Positions 25,360-33,856 are shown, counted from the first letter of the stretch. The stretch is 64,000 bases of DNA from Achromobacter kerstersii (GCF_902859595.1 NZ_CADIJQ010000005.1:372001-436000); one strand, 5' to 3'. Notes: generated by a model from the sequence alone, not told the origin. Made by a program: numbers and translations.

Positions 25360-25464
25360 GCGGGTGCGTGAAGCGAGAAGGCGGGCGCGTTTAGCGGGAA
25401 GGCGGGTGCGCTAAGCGGGAAGGCGGGTGCGTCAAGCGAGAATGCGGGTGCGTTAAGCCGGAAG
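25360..25464 (-). repeat. 21-bp tandem repeat x5 filling the gap between convergent genes; three units keep in-frame stops
   Basis: Five adjacent 21-bp units (25360, 25381, 25402, 25423, 25444) plus a partial sixth. On the minus strand, in the gluQ frame, they read R-L-P-A-stop(TAA, gluQ's own), R-T-R-I-L-A-stop(TGA), R-T-R-L-P-A-stop(TAG), then two units where the stop position is AAA and TCA. The three proximal units use all three stop codons. The array begins 3 bp after the stop of the convergent DUF2157 gene. Confidence 0.9.
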
Positions 25465-26340
25465 GCGGGGAAAGCGCTGCGCCCAGTGCGCAGTGGCTTC
25501 CCGCAGAAACGCAGCGCGATCTTGCGCGGCGATAGGCGCGAATCCCAATGCGCGCCACGCGCCCTGAAGCGCCTGTAGCGGCGCGTCCGTATCGATGGCG
25601 GGGGCGCCGTTCTGCTTGGACAGCTTCAGCCCGCTGGCGGCATCCAGAATCAGCGGCACGTGCAGGTAGCGCACCGGGGGCAGCCCCAGCATGCGGCCCA
25701 GCACGCGCTGGCGCGCCGTGGAACTGAGCAGGTCGGCGCCGCGCACCACATCCGTCACGCCTTGTTCGGCATCATCCACCACTACGGCGAGCTGATACGC
25801 CCACAAGCCATCCGCGCGCCGGAGGGCGAAGGCGCCCACCGCTTGCGCCACGTCCTGTTCCTGCGGACCCAGCCAGCGGTCTTCAAACCGTTCGATGCCT
25901 TCTGGTACGCGCAGCCGCCACGCGCGGGCCTGGCGGCCTGCTGGCAACCCGTGGCGGCAGGTGCCGGGATAGGGGCGTTCGCCATCGGCGCCCGGCACTG
26001 TCTGCCCGCGCAAGGCGGAATCGGCAATTTCGCGGCGTGTGCAGCCGCAGCCATAGATCAGGCCGCGTGCGGCCAGCGAGTCAAAAGCGGATTGGTAGGC
26101 GGCGTTGCGTTGCGACTGCCACAGGATGTCGCCGTCCCAGTGCAATCCCAGCGCGTCCAGCTGCGCCATGATGGCGTCTGCCGCGCCCGCCACGGTGCGG
26201 GGGGTGTCGACGTCTTCCATGCGCAATAACCAGCGCCCGTCGTGGGCGCGCGCATCCAGCCAACTGGCCAGCGCGGCCACGAGCGAACCCGCGTGCAGCG
26301 GGCCACTGGGGCTGGGGGCGAATCGGCCTACGTAGGTCAC
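25453..26340 (-). CDS. gluQ: glutamyl-Q tRNA(Asp) synthetase
   Basis: 295 aa from a GTG at 26340; no ATG is available before the conserved start [23 protein letters not shown], which carries the class-I HIGH-like motif (PLHAG). The KMSKS-like motif is KLSKQNG, and zinc ligands are CGCTRRE with the later CRHG. It attaches glutamate to queuosine of tRNA-Asp; it is a shortened GluRS lacking the anticodon-binding domain, and 295 aa is the normal length. It lies downstream of smg, but smg's terminator sits immediately before the GTG, so it needs read-through or an internal promoter. Its C-terminal RLPA-stop is the first unit of a 21-bp stop-bearing array. Confidence 0.94.
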   Translation of the reverse strand: MTYVGRFAPSPSGPLHAGSLVAALASWLDARAHDGRWLLRMEDVDTPRTVAGAADAIMAQLDALGLHWDGDILWQSQRNAAYQSAFDSLAARGLIYGCGCTRREIADSALRGQTVPGADGERPYPGTCRHGLPAGRQARAWRLRVPEGIERFEDRWLGPQEQDVAQAVGAFALRRADGLWAYQLAVVVDDAEQGVTDVVRGADLLSSTARQRVLGRMLGLPPVRYLHVPLILDAASGLKLSKQNGAPAIDTDAPLQALQGAWRALGFAPIAAQDRAAFLREATAHWAQRFPRLPA

Positions 26341-26378
26341 GGCAAAACGAAAAACCCGCGCGGCGTTCGCCACGCGGG
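26341..26378 (-). terminator. Rho-independent terminator after smg, abutting the gluQ start
   Basis: On the minus strand CCCGCGTGGC-GAAC-GCCGCGCGGG forms a 10-bp stem (one G-U pair) with a 4-nt loop, followed by TTTTTCGTTTT. It ends only a few bases before the gluQ GTG codon, leaving no separate Shine-Dalgarno sequence for gluQ. Confidence 0.88.
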
Positions 26379-26389
26379 AGTCAGCGGGG

Positions 26390-26848
26390 TCAATGCAGCA
26401 GCCGCACGCCCTCTTCGTCCAGCAGCTCTTCCAGGACCAGGTTGTCGATCTCGGCTTCCTGGCTCCAGAGAACCATGAGGGCGATGATCTTGATCTTGGA
26501 CAGCGGCACGGGCGTTTCCGGCGAAGCCAGGCCCCGGTCGATGACGATTTCGCGCAAGGGCGCAGGCAACACACCAGCCGATTCCAGGAAGGCGATGAAG
26601 CCGATGGATTCGGTGCCGAGTTGGCTGTATTCGTTGTCGGTGTAGATCCGGGTTCCGGTGTTGGGCGCCTGAGCGAGGTCGACACATCGTTCGGTGGTCT
26701 CGGCCAAGCCATACAGCCAGCCGAGGGCGTCGTCGATGTCTTCGTGCTCGAAACCGGCGGCGGCAAGCCGCTTTGCGAGCACATCGGCCGCAGGACAGGC
26801 TTGCGGCGTGTAGTAATTCTCGAACAGATAAACCAGGATATCGAACAT
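26390..26848 (-). CDS. smg: Smg/DUF494 family protein
   Basis: 152 aa from the ATG at 26848 ([20 protein letters not shown]), close to the 157 aa of E. coli Smg. Acidic, all-helical: [20 protein letters not shown], then [27 protein letters not shown] and a C-terminal [25 protein letters not shown]. The family is conserved through beta- and gammaproteobacteria, usually next to dprA (smf) and def/fmt, but has no assigned function. Here dprA is absent and gluQ and topB are close by. A strong terminator follows the stop. Confidence 0.93.
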   Translation of the reverse strand: MFDILVYLFENYYTPQACPAADVLAKRLAAAGFEHEDIDDALGWLYGLAETTERCVDLAQAPNTGTRIYTDNEYSQLGTESIGFIAFLESAGVLPAPLREIVIDRGLASPETPVPLSKIKIIALMVLWSQEAEIDNLVLEELLDEEGVRLLH

Positions 26849-27189
26849 ATGGCGCAGTTTTGTGCCTGTTTGCACAGTCGGCCCGCATATCGGCAGACCA
26901 GCAAACATGAATTTTACTTTACGCTGATTTATTTAGCCGGGCAACCAGCGAAAAGGCGGAATGTTGTATGGCGTCATCGTGTATTCGAAGGCCCCCATTC
27001 TGCCGGTATTTGCTGACAAAATGCGTGATTCCCCTAAAAGAAAAAGGGGCGGACACAACAGTCCGCCCCTTTTTTATCGGGAGCCGGGATTGGCCTTCAG
27101 CCGCCCGCGGCCGCACGAGCCTCCTTCAGCCCCCTAACCCGCCTTAATGCGCCTTCAGCCGCCTCGGCCGCTTTCGCTGCCTAAGCCGC
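26849..27189. other. 341-bp intergenic region between smg and TRAP permease genes
   Basis: No protein gene. From left to right it holds the smg upstream region (AT-rich, 26905-27040, probably its promoter), a strong bidirectional terminator (27041-27075), and a GC-rich 9-10-bp tandem repeat running into the end of the TRAP permease gene. Confidence 0.7.
27041..27075. terminator. bidirectional Rho-independent terminator
   Basis: AAAAAGGGGCGGAC (27041-27054) pairs with GTCCGCCCCTTTTT around the loop ACAACA, with A-runs and T-runs on both sides. It should stop TRAP-operon transcripts coming from the right before they enter smg. Confidence 0.93.
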
Positions 27190-27216
27190 CTAAGCCGCTT
27201 TCGCCGCCTTCGCCGT
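27097..27216 (-). repeat. 9-10-bp Ala-rich tandem repeat with stop codons at the TRAP permease 3' end
   Basis: On the minus strand the gene end reads K-A-A, K-A-A, stop-A-A, stop-A-A, K-A-A, E-A-A, E in 9-bp units: two successive in-frame TAG codons stand where Lys codons (AAG/AAA) stand in the other units. Further along, the units become 10 bp and carry TGA, TAA, TAG and TGA in other frames; the next in-frame stop after the two TAGs is a TGA at the far end, so read-through would add about 27 residues. Confidence 0.75.
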
Positions 27217-29223
27217 GTTTTCCAGTTTCAGTTCCGCCAGCTGCCGGATGAATACCGGGATGCAGATGACCAGGCCGACCAGGCCGCTCGCCAGCCCGGG
27301 GATGATCGTCAGCAAGGCGCCGACGGTGCACAGCCAGCGCTCCCAGCTCTTCATGCCTACCAGCATGTAGCGCGAGAACGCCGCCGACAGCAGCACCAGC
27401 CCGACCATGCAGCCAAACAGCGTCACGAAGAAGTCGTACCAGGTGAAGCCCTGCACGGAAATCAGCAGCGACGGCGAAAACACAAACACGAACGGCACGA
27501 TGAGCTTCGTGATGCCCAGCCTGAACGCCGTATTGCCGGTCTTGAACGGATCACTGCCCGCCATGCCCGCCGCCGCGTAGGCCGCCAACGCCACGGGGGG
27601 CGTGATGTCGGCCAGGATGCCGAAATAGAACACGAAGAAGTGCGCGGCAATCGGTTGCACGCCCAACTGCACCAGCGTGGGGGCGGCCACCGCCACCATG
27701 ATCAGGTAGTTGGCGGTTGTGGGCACGCCGCAGCCCATCAGGATGCAGACGATGCCGGTCATGATCAGCGCAGCCATCAGCGTCAGCGATTGCATGTTGG
27801 CCAGGGCGTCAGGCAGGACCATGGCCACGCCGCTAGCCATCACTTGCGAGGCCGAGATCACGATGTACGAGATCTTGAACCCCACGCCCGTCAGCGTCAC
27901 CACGCCGATCACGATGCCCACTGCGCCGGCTGCCGCGCCCACCGCCAGCGCGTACTTCGCGCCGGTTTCAAAGGCTTCGTACAGATCGCGCCAGCGCAGA
28001 CGCTGATACGGATTCAACAGGCCCACGACGATGCAGCCCGTGATGCCCGCGAACGCCGCCAGGTAAGGCGTGCGGCCGCTGGCCAGCACGCCGACCAGCA
28101 GGAACAGCGGAATCAGCGTCGGCCAGCGCATCTTGAACGACTGCTTGAGCTTGGGCATTTCTTCCGGCGTCAGCCCGCGCAGGCCTTCGCGCTTGGCTTC
28201 GAAGTGCACCTGCATGAACATGCCGAAGAAATACAGGAACGCCGGGAAGATGCCGGCAATCGCAATCTGCTGATACGGGATGCCCAGGAATTCGATCATC
28301 AGGAACGCGGCCGCGCCCATGATGGGCGGCGTGATCTGCCCGCCCGTGCTGCTGGCCGCTTCCACGCCCGCGGCGAAGTGGCGGGGATAGCCCACGCGGA
28401 TCATCGCCGGAATGGTCAGCGAGCCCACGGTCACGGCGTTGGCCACCGACGAGCCCGACAGCATGCCGAACATGGCCGAACCAAACACCGACACCTTGGC
28501 GGGGCCGCCCGCGTAGCGGCCGGCCACGGTGGAGGCCACATCCAGGAACAGCTGCCCCAGCCCGATGCGCGTGGCCAGCACGCCGAACAGCACGAAGTGG
28601 AAGACGTACGTCGCCACCACACCGACCGCCACGCCATACACGCCCTGACTCGTCAGGTACATGTGGTTGACGATCTGCGGCCACGTGTTGCCTGCGTGTT
28701 TGAGCAGGCCGGGAAAGTATGGCCCGAACATCGCATAAGCCATGAAGACCAGCGCAATGATCGGCAGCGGCCAGCCCATGGCGCGGCGCGTGGCTTCCAG
28801 CAAACCGATCAGCAGGATGGACCCCATGAACACGTCCATCGGCATGGGGTTGCCCACGCGGAACGCCAGGTCTTCAAAAATGTAGGGGATGTACAGCACC
28901 GACAACGCCAGCGCGATGGCGATGATCCAGTCATACAGCGGGATGCCGCCGGGCGCGAACCACGTGGATTTGGGCTCGCGCTGATAGTGCGACTTTGAAA
29001 AGCCGAACACCAGGAAGATCAGGCTCAGCACAAAGGCCAGGTGCACGCCCCGGTGCGTGGCTTCGCGCAGCAGGCCGAAGCCGGCGGTGTAGTAGTGAAA
29101 CAGGGACAAGGTGACGAGCAGGCCCGACACGATCCAGGTAGCCGTCTTGTCCAGCGGCCGGAAGCGGATTTCGGAGTCGTACTTTTCCGCCAGCTTCTGG
29201 GTTTTTTCGTGATCTATTTCCAT
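27190..29223 (-). CDS. TRAP transporter fused permease (DctQ-DctM type, TAXI system)
   Basis: 677 aa inner-membrane protein that uses an ion gradient to import a solute delivered by a TAXI binding protein. The N-terminal third is the small-subunit-like four-helix part; the rest is the 12-helix DctM-like domain with GSAMFGMLSGSSVANAVTVGSLTIPAMIRVGYPRHFAAGVEAASSTGGQITPPIMGAAAFLM (about residues 250-310), the family's core. ILMGCGVPTTANYLIMVAVAAPTLVQLG and AHFFVFYFGILADITPPVALAAYAAAGMAGSDPFKTG are also typical. It lies downstream of the TAXI gene with a hairpin in between. The C-terminus ends in K-A-A repeats cut by two consecutive in-frame TAG codons. Confidence 0.95.
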   Translation of the reverse strand: MEIDHEKTQKLAEKYDSEIRFRPLDKTATWIVSGLLVTLSLFHYYTAGFGLLREATHRGVHLAFVLSLIFLVFGFSKSHYQREPKSTWFAPGGIPLYDWIIAIALALSVLYIPYIFEDLAFRVGNPMPMDVFMGSILLIGLLEATRRAMGWPLPIIALVFMAYAMFGPYFPGLLKHAGNTWPQIVNHMYLTSQGVYGVAVGVVATYVFHFVLFGVLATRIGLGQLFLDVASTVAGRYAGGPAKVSVFGSAMFGMLSGSSVANAVTVGSLTIPAMIRVGYPRHFAAGVEAASSTGGQITPPIMGAAAFLMIEFLGIPYQQIAIAGIFPAFLYFFGMFMQVHFEAKREGLRGLTPEEMPKLKQSFKMRWPTLIPLFLLVGVLASGRTPYLAAFAGITGCIVVGLLNPYQRLRWRDLYEAFETGAKYALAVGAAAGAVGIVIGVVTLTGVGFKISYIVISASQVMASGVAMVLPDALANMQSLTLMAALIMTGIVCILMGCGVPTTANYLIMVAVAAPTLVQLGVQPIAAHFFVFYFGILADITPPVALAAYAAAGMAGSDPFKTGNTAFRLGITKLIVPFVFVFSPSLLISVQGFTWYDFFVTLFGCMVGLVLLSAAFSRYMLVGMKSWERWLCTVGALLTIIPGLASGLVGLVICIPVFIRQLAELKLENTAKAAKAA

Positions 29224-29252
29224 CGCTGAATTTCTCAGGGTGATGCCGCGAA

Positions 29253-29275
29253 CAGGGCCGCGCGCGGCGGCCCTG
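29253..29275 (-). other. intra-operon hairpin between TAXI and permease genes
   Basis: CAGGGCCG and CGGCCCTG pair around a 7-nt GC-rich loop with no U-run. In the 104-nt gap, it may stabilise the upstream TAXI message or partly end transcription, so that more binding protein than permease is made, as is common for such operons. Confidence 0.4.
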
Positions 29276-29327
29276 CCCTGTCACGGCGCAACGCGCGCCG
29301 TGGTCGTTCCGTATAAAGCGGGACGGC

Positions 29328-30287
29328 TTACTTCAGCAGTCCGATTTCCTTGTAGAACTTCTCGGCGCCCGGATGGAACGGAATGCCCGCACCCTTGATG
29401 GCGTTTTCGCGGGTGATGAGCTTGCCCTTGGCGTGGCCGGCGTCCAGCGTCTTGCGCGTGGCGTCGCTGTACAGCGCCTTGGTGACGTCGTAGACGGTCT
29501 GCTCAGGAATCTTGGCCGACGTGACCATCTGCGCGTTGACCGAGATGGTCTTCACTTCGGGCATGTTCTGGTAGGTGTTGGCGGTGATGACGTCAGGCGT
29601 GAAGAATTCCTGCTTGGCGCGCAGCTCGTCGATTTCCTTGCCCACCAGCGGCACCAGTTCGATGTTGCCGGTGGAGGCCAGTTCGGCAATGGCGCCTGCC
29701 GGCGCGCCGCCCACAAAGAAGAACGCATCCAGCCCGCCGTCCTTGAGCTTGTCGCCCGCCTGGTTCGGCTTCAGGTATTCGGCCTTGATGTCTTTGTCGG
29801 TCATGCCGTAGGCGCCCAGGATCAGGCGCACATCGACCAGCGTGCCGGAACCCGGCTCGTCCATGGACACGCGCTTGCCCTTCAGGTCAGCCACGCTCTT
29901 GATGCCCGCGCCCTTGCGCGTCACCAGGTGGATGCTTTCCGGATACAGCGTTGCGATCAGGCGTAGGTCTTGCGCCTTGGGCTTGCCTTCGAACGTGCCG
30001 GTGCCGCTATAAGCCCAGTACGCCACGTCGGATTGCGTGAAGCCCGCTTCGAACGAACCGCCCAGAATGCCGTTGATGTTGGCGACCGACCCGTTCGATG
30101 CCACCGCCGTGGCGATGAGCTTGCCGGGTTGCGACACGGCGTTGCCGATGATGCCGCCAATCGGGTAGTACGTGCCCGCCGTGCCGCCCGTGCCAATGCG
30201 GAAGAACTGCTGAGCCTGCGCGGAACCTGCGGTGCCGACTGCGGCAACGGCGACGGTCAGGGCGGTGATCCAGTGCTTGAGTTTCAT
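29328..30287 (-). CDS. TAXI family TRAP transporter solute-binding protein
   Basis: 319 aa periplasmic protein. Signal peptide KLKHWITALTVAVAAVGTAGSAQAQ, cut near AQA-Q. The mature start QFFRIGTGGTAGTYYPIGGIIGNAVSQPG is the TAXI signature (GTGGxxGxYYPxGG). SNGSVANINGILGGSFEAGFTQSDVAYWA, VADLKGKRVSMDEPGSGTLVDVRLILGAYGM and AFFFVGGAPAGAIAELAS complete the family pattern. TAXI ligands include glutamate, 2-oxoglutarate and other carboxylates. GGAG lies upstream of the ATG. Divergent from D-threonine aldolase, which hints at an amino-acid-related ligand, but this is inference. Confidence 0.95.
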   Translation of the reverse strand: MKLKHWITALTVAVAAVGTAGSAQAQQFFRIGTGGTAGTYYPIGGIIGNAVSQPGKLIATAVASNGSVANINGILGGSFEAGFTQSDVAYWAYSGTGTFEGKPKAQDLRLIATLYPESIHLVTRKGAGIKSVADLKGKRVSMDEPGSGTLVDVRLILGAYGMTDKDIKAEYLKPNQAGDKLKDGGLDAFFFVGGAPAGAIAELASTGNIELVPLVGKEIDELRAKQEFFTPDVITANTYQNMPEVKTISVNAQMVTSAKIPEQTVYDVTKALYSDATRKTLDAGHAKGKLITRENAIKGAGIPFHPGAEKFYKEIGLLK

Positions 30288-30613
30288 GCGAGCTTCTCCG
30301 GGTCTTGTTGCTGGTGTTGTTAGAGTTGATACGTTCAGTGCGGACGGTTATCGTTCTAAGCGCCTTTTGCCGCCGGGCCGTCCCAAGGCAAAAGGAGCCC
30401 CCTTGGGGGGCAGGAAGCCCGCATAGCGGGCGCACCGTGGGGGCCTATTTCTATGTTGAAATTCTGGCATGCGGGGCATGCGTAGCCAATGGTTACGGAG
30501 CTATCGTTTACCTGGGGGTCGATGGGCCTTTGGGTTATGGATGGTCTTCGTTTGGTTATGCATTCGGCCCTACGGTTACATCCCACGCGGTTCCCAACAA
30601 CGGAGTTACCCCG
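30288..30613. other. 326-bp divergent intergenic region with paired hairpins
   Basis: Between the TAXI and D-threonine aldolase genes. It holds two adjacent hairpins: GCCCCC-TT-GGGGGGC (30397-30411) and GCCCGC-ATA-GCGGGC (30417-30431), inside a GC-rich block from about 30370 to 30445. Blocks of this look (AGCCCCCTTGGGGGGC plus a second stem) are, as I recall, common between genes in Burkholderiales. From 30450 on the base composition drops and probably carries the promoter of the aldolase gene. No protein gene seen. Confidence 0.5.
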
Positions 30614-31753
30614 ATGTCCCAGGAAGTCATACGCGGCATAGCGCTGCCCCCGCCCGCGCAACCGGGCGACCCGTTGGCCCGCGTCGACACGCCCAGCCTG
30701 GTGCTGGACCTGACGCCCTTTGAGGCCAATCTGCGCGCCATGCAAGCCTGGGCCGACCGTCACGACGTTGCCTTGCGTCCGCATGCCAAGGCGCACAAAT
30801 GCCCCGAGATCGCGTTGCGGCAGCTTGCGCTGGGCGCGCGTGGCATTTGCTGCCAGAAGGTCAGCGAAGCCCTGCCCTTTGTGGCGGCCGGCATTCGCGA
30901 CATCCACATCAGCAATGAAGTCGTCGGGCCGCAAAAGCTGGCCTTGCTGGCGCAACTGGCGCGCACGGCCAAGATGAGCGTCTGTGTCGATAACGCGCAG
31001 AACCTGGCGCAGATTTCCCACGCCATGGCGCAGGCCGGGGCCGAGATCGATGTGCTGGTGGAAGTCGATGTCGGACAAGGCCGTTGCGGCGTGTCTGACG
31101 ACGCCTTGGTGCTGGCGCTGGCGCAGCAGGCGCGGGACTTGCCCGGCGTGAACTTCGTGGGGCTGCAGGCGTATCACGGCTCGGTTCAGCACTACCGCAC
31201 GCGCGAAGAACGCGCACAGGTCTGCAAGCAAGCGGCGCGCATCGCGGCGTCCCATGCGCAGCTCTTGCGCGAGAACGGCATTGCGTGCGACATCATCACA
31301 GGAGGCGGCACGGGCAGCGCGGAGTTCGACGCGGCAAGCGGCGTCTACACCGAATTGCAGGCGGGTTCATACGCGTTCATGGATGGCGACTACGGCGCCA
31401 ACGAATGGGACGGCCCGCTCACGTTCCAGAACAGCCTGTTCGTGTTGTCCACGGTGATGAGCGTGCCCGCCGCCGACCGCGTGATCCTGGATGCAGGCTT
31501 GAAATCGACTACCGCCGAATGCGGCCCGCCTGCCGTCTTTGATGCTGAAGGGCTGACCTATGCCGCCATCAACGACGAGCACGGCGTGGTGCGCGTGGCG
31601 CCTGGCGCCACCGCACCCGCGTTGGGTGATGTGCTGCGCCTGGTGCCGTCGCATGTGGACCCCACCTTCAACTTGCATGACGGGCTGGTCGTGGTGCGGG
31701 ACGGCGTGGTGCAAGACATCTGGGAGATCGCGGCGCGCGGCTTTTCGCGCTGA
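30614..31753 (+). CDS. D-threonine aldolase (fold-type III PLP enzyme, DSD1 family)
   Basis: 379 aa from the ATG at 30614. It splits D-threonine and other D-beta-hydroxy amino acids into glycine and an aldehyde, using PLP and a divalent metal. The N-terminal alanine-racemase-like barrel has the PLP lysine K59 in LRPHAKAHKCPEIA; the C-terminal beta domain has metal ligands H347 and D349 in LVPSHVDPTFNLHDGLVVV. These numbers coincide with those I recall for the Alcaligenes xylosoxidans enzyme, so this is very likely its orthologue and supports the organism call. DVGQGRCGV and GGGTGSAEFD match the family. Divergent from a TAXI-TRAP transporter that may import a related substrate. Confidence 0.94.
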   Translation: MSQEVIRGIALPPPAQPGDPLARVDTPSLVLDLTPFEANLRAMQAWADRHDVALRPHAKAHKCPEIALRQLALGARGICCQKVSEALPFVAAGIRDIHISNEVVGPQKLALLAQLARTAKMSVCVDNAQNLAQISHAMAQAGAEIDVLVEVDVGQGRCGVSDDALVLALAQQARDLPGVNFVGLQAYHGSVQHYRTREERAQVCKQAARIAASHAQLLRENGIACDIITGGGTGSAEFDAASGVYTELQAGSYAFMDGDYGANEWDGPLTFQNSLFVLSTVMSVPAADRVILDAGLKSTTAECGPPAVFDAEGLTYAAINDEHGVVRVAPGATAPALGDVLRLVPSHVDPTFNLHDGLVVVRDGVVQDIWEIAARGFSR

Positions 31754-31798
31754 TCGCCGTCAATCAATATTCATCGCGCAACACTGATAGCGCGGTAG

Positions 31799-32536
31799 TC
31801 ACGGCGCCAGATTCGTCATCCCCAGAAATTGCCGCAGTTCGGGGGTGGCGGGCGCCGAGAACAATTCTTCCGGCGGCCCGATCTCATGCACGCGGCCCTG
31901 ATGCATGAAGACGACACGGTCGCACACTTCGCGCGCAAAGCGCATCTCGTGCGTGACCATCAACAGCGTCATGCCATCGGCGGCCAGCTCGCGCACCACC
32001 GCCAGCACTTCGTTGACCAGTTCCGGGTCCAGCGCCGACGTGATCTCATCGCACAGCAAGGCCAGTGGCTGCATCGCCAGCGCACGGGCAATCGCCACAC
32101 GTTGCTGCTGCCCGCCTGACAACTCTTCCGGCCACGCGTCGAACTTGTGCGCCAGCCCCACGCGGGTCAGCATGGCGCGCGCCATGTCGGCCGCTTCCGC
32201 TTCGGGCATGCGCTTGGCCACCATGGGCGACAGCATCACATTGCGCCCCACCGTCAGATGCGGAAACAGGTTGAACTGCTGGAAGATCATGCCCACCTTG
32301 AGCCGCAGCGCACGCAGCCGCAATTCGTCGTCGGCCAGTTGCGCGTCGGCCACCATGATCGCGCCGCCATCAATCTGCTCCAGCCCATTCACGCAGCGCA
32401 GCAGCGTGCTCTTGCCCGAGCCGCTCTTGCCGATGATGGCGATGACCTCGCCGGGTTCGACGCGTAACGTCACCCCCTTCAGGACTTCGTTGTCGCCGAA
32501 TTTTTTGCGGACGTCTTCAAGGGCGATGAGGGGCAT
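31799..32536 (-). CDS. polar amino acid ABC transporter ATP-binding protein
   Basis: 245 aa, GlnQ/HisP class. Intact motifs: Walker A GKSGSGKST, Q-loop MIFQQFNLFPHLTV, signature LSGGQQQRVAIARAL, a Walker B with a variant leader (LALLCDEITSALDPELV, where the usual P after E is I) and H-loop VTHEMRFAREV. FQQFNLFPH and ALDPELVNEVL are diagnostic of amino acid importers. The start overlaps the end of the permease gene by 20 bp. Last gene of a four-gene operon. Confidence 0.95.
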   Translation of the reverse strand: MPLIALEDVRKKFGDNEVLKGVTLRVEPGEVIAIIGKSGSGKSTLLRCVNGLEQIDGGAIMVADAQLADDELRLRALRLKVGMIFQQFNLFPHLTVGRNVMLSPMVAKRMPEAEAADMARAMLTRVGLAHKFDAWPEELSGGQQQRVAIARALAMQPLALLCDEITSALDPELVNEVLAVVRELAADGMTLLMVTHEMRFAREVCDRVVFMHQGRVHEIGPPEELFSAPATPELRQFLGMTNLAP

Positions 32537-33173
32537 GCAACTTCCTTTCCAGCCGGAGGCTAAGGCGCGACAGGGGCCAGCACAGCGCGAAGTAAATCAG
32601 CGCGGCGCAGGCATAGACGGTGAAGGGACTGAACGTGGCGTTGGTGATCACCGTGCTGGCTTTCGACAGCTCGGTGAACCCGATGATGGAGGTCAGCGCA
32701 GTGCTCTTGACGATCTGCACCGCAAACCCGACGGTGGGCGCAATCGCGATGCGCAGCGCCTGCGGCAGCACCACGTAGCGCATCTGCTGCACATAGCCCA
32801 GCGCCAGGCTGGCGGACGCTTCCCATTGGCCCTTGGGGATGGCTTCCACGCAGCCGCGCCAGATCTCGGCCAGGAACGCGCCCGACCACAGCGTCAGCGC
32901 CGCGCCCGCAGCCAGCCAGGGCGGCACTTCCAGGCCCAGCAAAGACAGCCCGAAGAACGCCAGGAACAGCTGCATCAGCAGCGGCGTGCCTTGGAACAGT
33001 TCGATATAGGCCCAGCTGGCGCGGCGCATCAGCGCCACGCGCGACGTGCGCATCATCAATGCCAGCACGCCCATCGCCGCACCGCCGGCGAAAGCCACCA
33101 GCGATAGCACGACCGTCCAGCGCGCGGCCAGCAGCAAGTTGCGGACGATGTCCCAGGTTGAAAATTCAATCAT
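32517..33173 (-). CDS. amino acid ABC transporter permease (second subunit)
   Basis: 218 aa from the ATG at 33173, which overlaps the TGA of the first permease gene (ATGA). HisMQ-type inner-membrane subunit: WDIVRNLLLAARWTVVLSLVAF, YIELFQGTPLLMQLFLAFFGL (the R/QGTPLLVQ motif), SGAFLAEIWRGCVEAIPKGQWEASASLALG (coupling loop with EAxASLG) and IVKSTALTSIIGFTEL. It pairs with the neighbouring permease to form the channel. Confidence 0.94.
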   Translation of the reverse strand: MIEFSTWDIVRNLLLAARWTVVLSLVAFAGGAAMGVLALMMRTSRVALMRRASWAYIELFQGTPLLMQLFLAFFGLSLLGLEVPPWLAAGAALTLWSGAFLAEIWRGCVEAIPKGQWEASASLALGYVQQMRYVVLPQALRIAIAPTVGFAVQIVKSTALTSIIGFTELSKASTVITNATFSPFTVYACAALIYFALCWPLSRLSLRLERKLHAPHRP

Positions 33174-33838
33174 CGCGCCGCCTTGCGAAACAGCCGTTGG
33201 CCCACCATGCGCAGCAACTGGCGCAACAGGATGGCCAGCGCCAGGTAGATGCCGGTCGTGACCAGGTAGACCTCGAACGCGCGGAAGTTGCGCGACTGGA
33301 TGAAGTTGGCCGCAAAGGTCAGGTCTTCGGCCGCGATCTGCGAACACACCGCCGAGCCCAGCATCACAATCACGATCTGCGAAGACAGCGCCGGCCAGAT
33401 GCGTTTCAACGCAGGTTTCAGCACCACGTGCCGGAACACCTGAAAGCGCGTCATCGCCAAGCTCGCGCCCGCCTCGTACTGCCCTTTCGGCGTGGCGTCG
33501 ATACCGGCGCGGATGATCTCGGCGCTATAGGCGCCCAGGTTCAGCGCCATCGCCATGCAGGCCGCTTGCATCTCGCCCAGCTGCACGCCCAGCGATGGCA
33601 AGCCGAAGAACACGAAGAACAGCTGAATCAGAAAGGGCGTGTTGCGGATCAGTTCAACGTACGCCGTGACCGGCGCGCGCAACCACGCCGGGCCTTGCGT
33701 GCGGACCCAGGCGCAGGCGATGCCCAGCGCCACGCCCGCCACCGCGCCGAACGCGATCAGTTCGACGGTGACGCCGATGCCCTTCACGAGCACCGGCGTG
33801 TAATCGAATACCGACGCGAAGTCGTATTGATAAGCCAT
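33170..33838 (-). CDS. amino acid ABC transporter permease (first subunit)
   Basis: 222 aa. HisMQ-type: DYTPVLVKGIGVTVELIAFGAVAGVALG, YVELIRNTPFLIQLFFVFFGLPSLGVQL (RNTPFLIQ motif), LGAYSAEIIRAGIDATPKGQYEAGASLAMTRFQVFRHVVLKPALKRIWPALSSQ (coupling loop) and LGSAVCSQIAAEDLTFAANFIQSRNFRAFEVYL. Starts 18 bp after the binding-protein stop and is translationally coupled to the next permease. Confidence 0.94.
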   Translation of the reverse strand: MAYQYDFASVFDYTPVLVKGIGVTVELIAFGAVAGVALGIACAWVRTQGPAWLRAPVTAYVELIRNTPFLIQLFFVFFGLPSLGVQLGEMQAACMAMALNLGAYSAEIIRAGIDATPKGQYEAGASLAMTRFQVFRHVVLKPALKRIWPALSSQIVIVMLGSAVCSQIAAEDLTFAANFIQSRNFRAFEVYLVTTGIYLALAILLRQLLRMVGQRLFRKAAR

Positions 33839-33856
33839 GATGGCCGCCTTCGGTAC

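Noticed and set aside
25360-25464. Possible CRISPR array
   Set aside because: Units are directly adjacent with no spacers, are only 21 bp and no cas genes are present; it is a simple tandem repeat.
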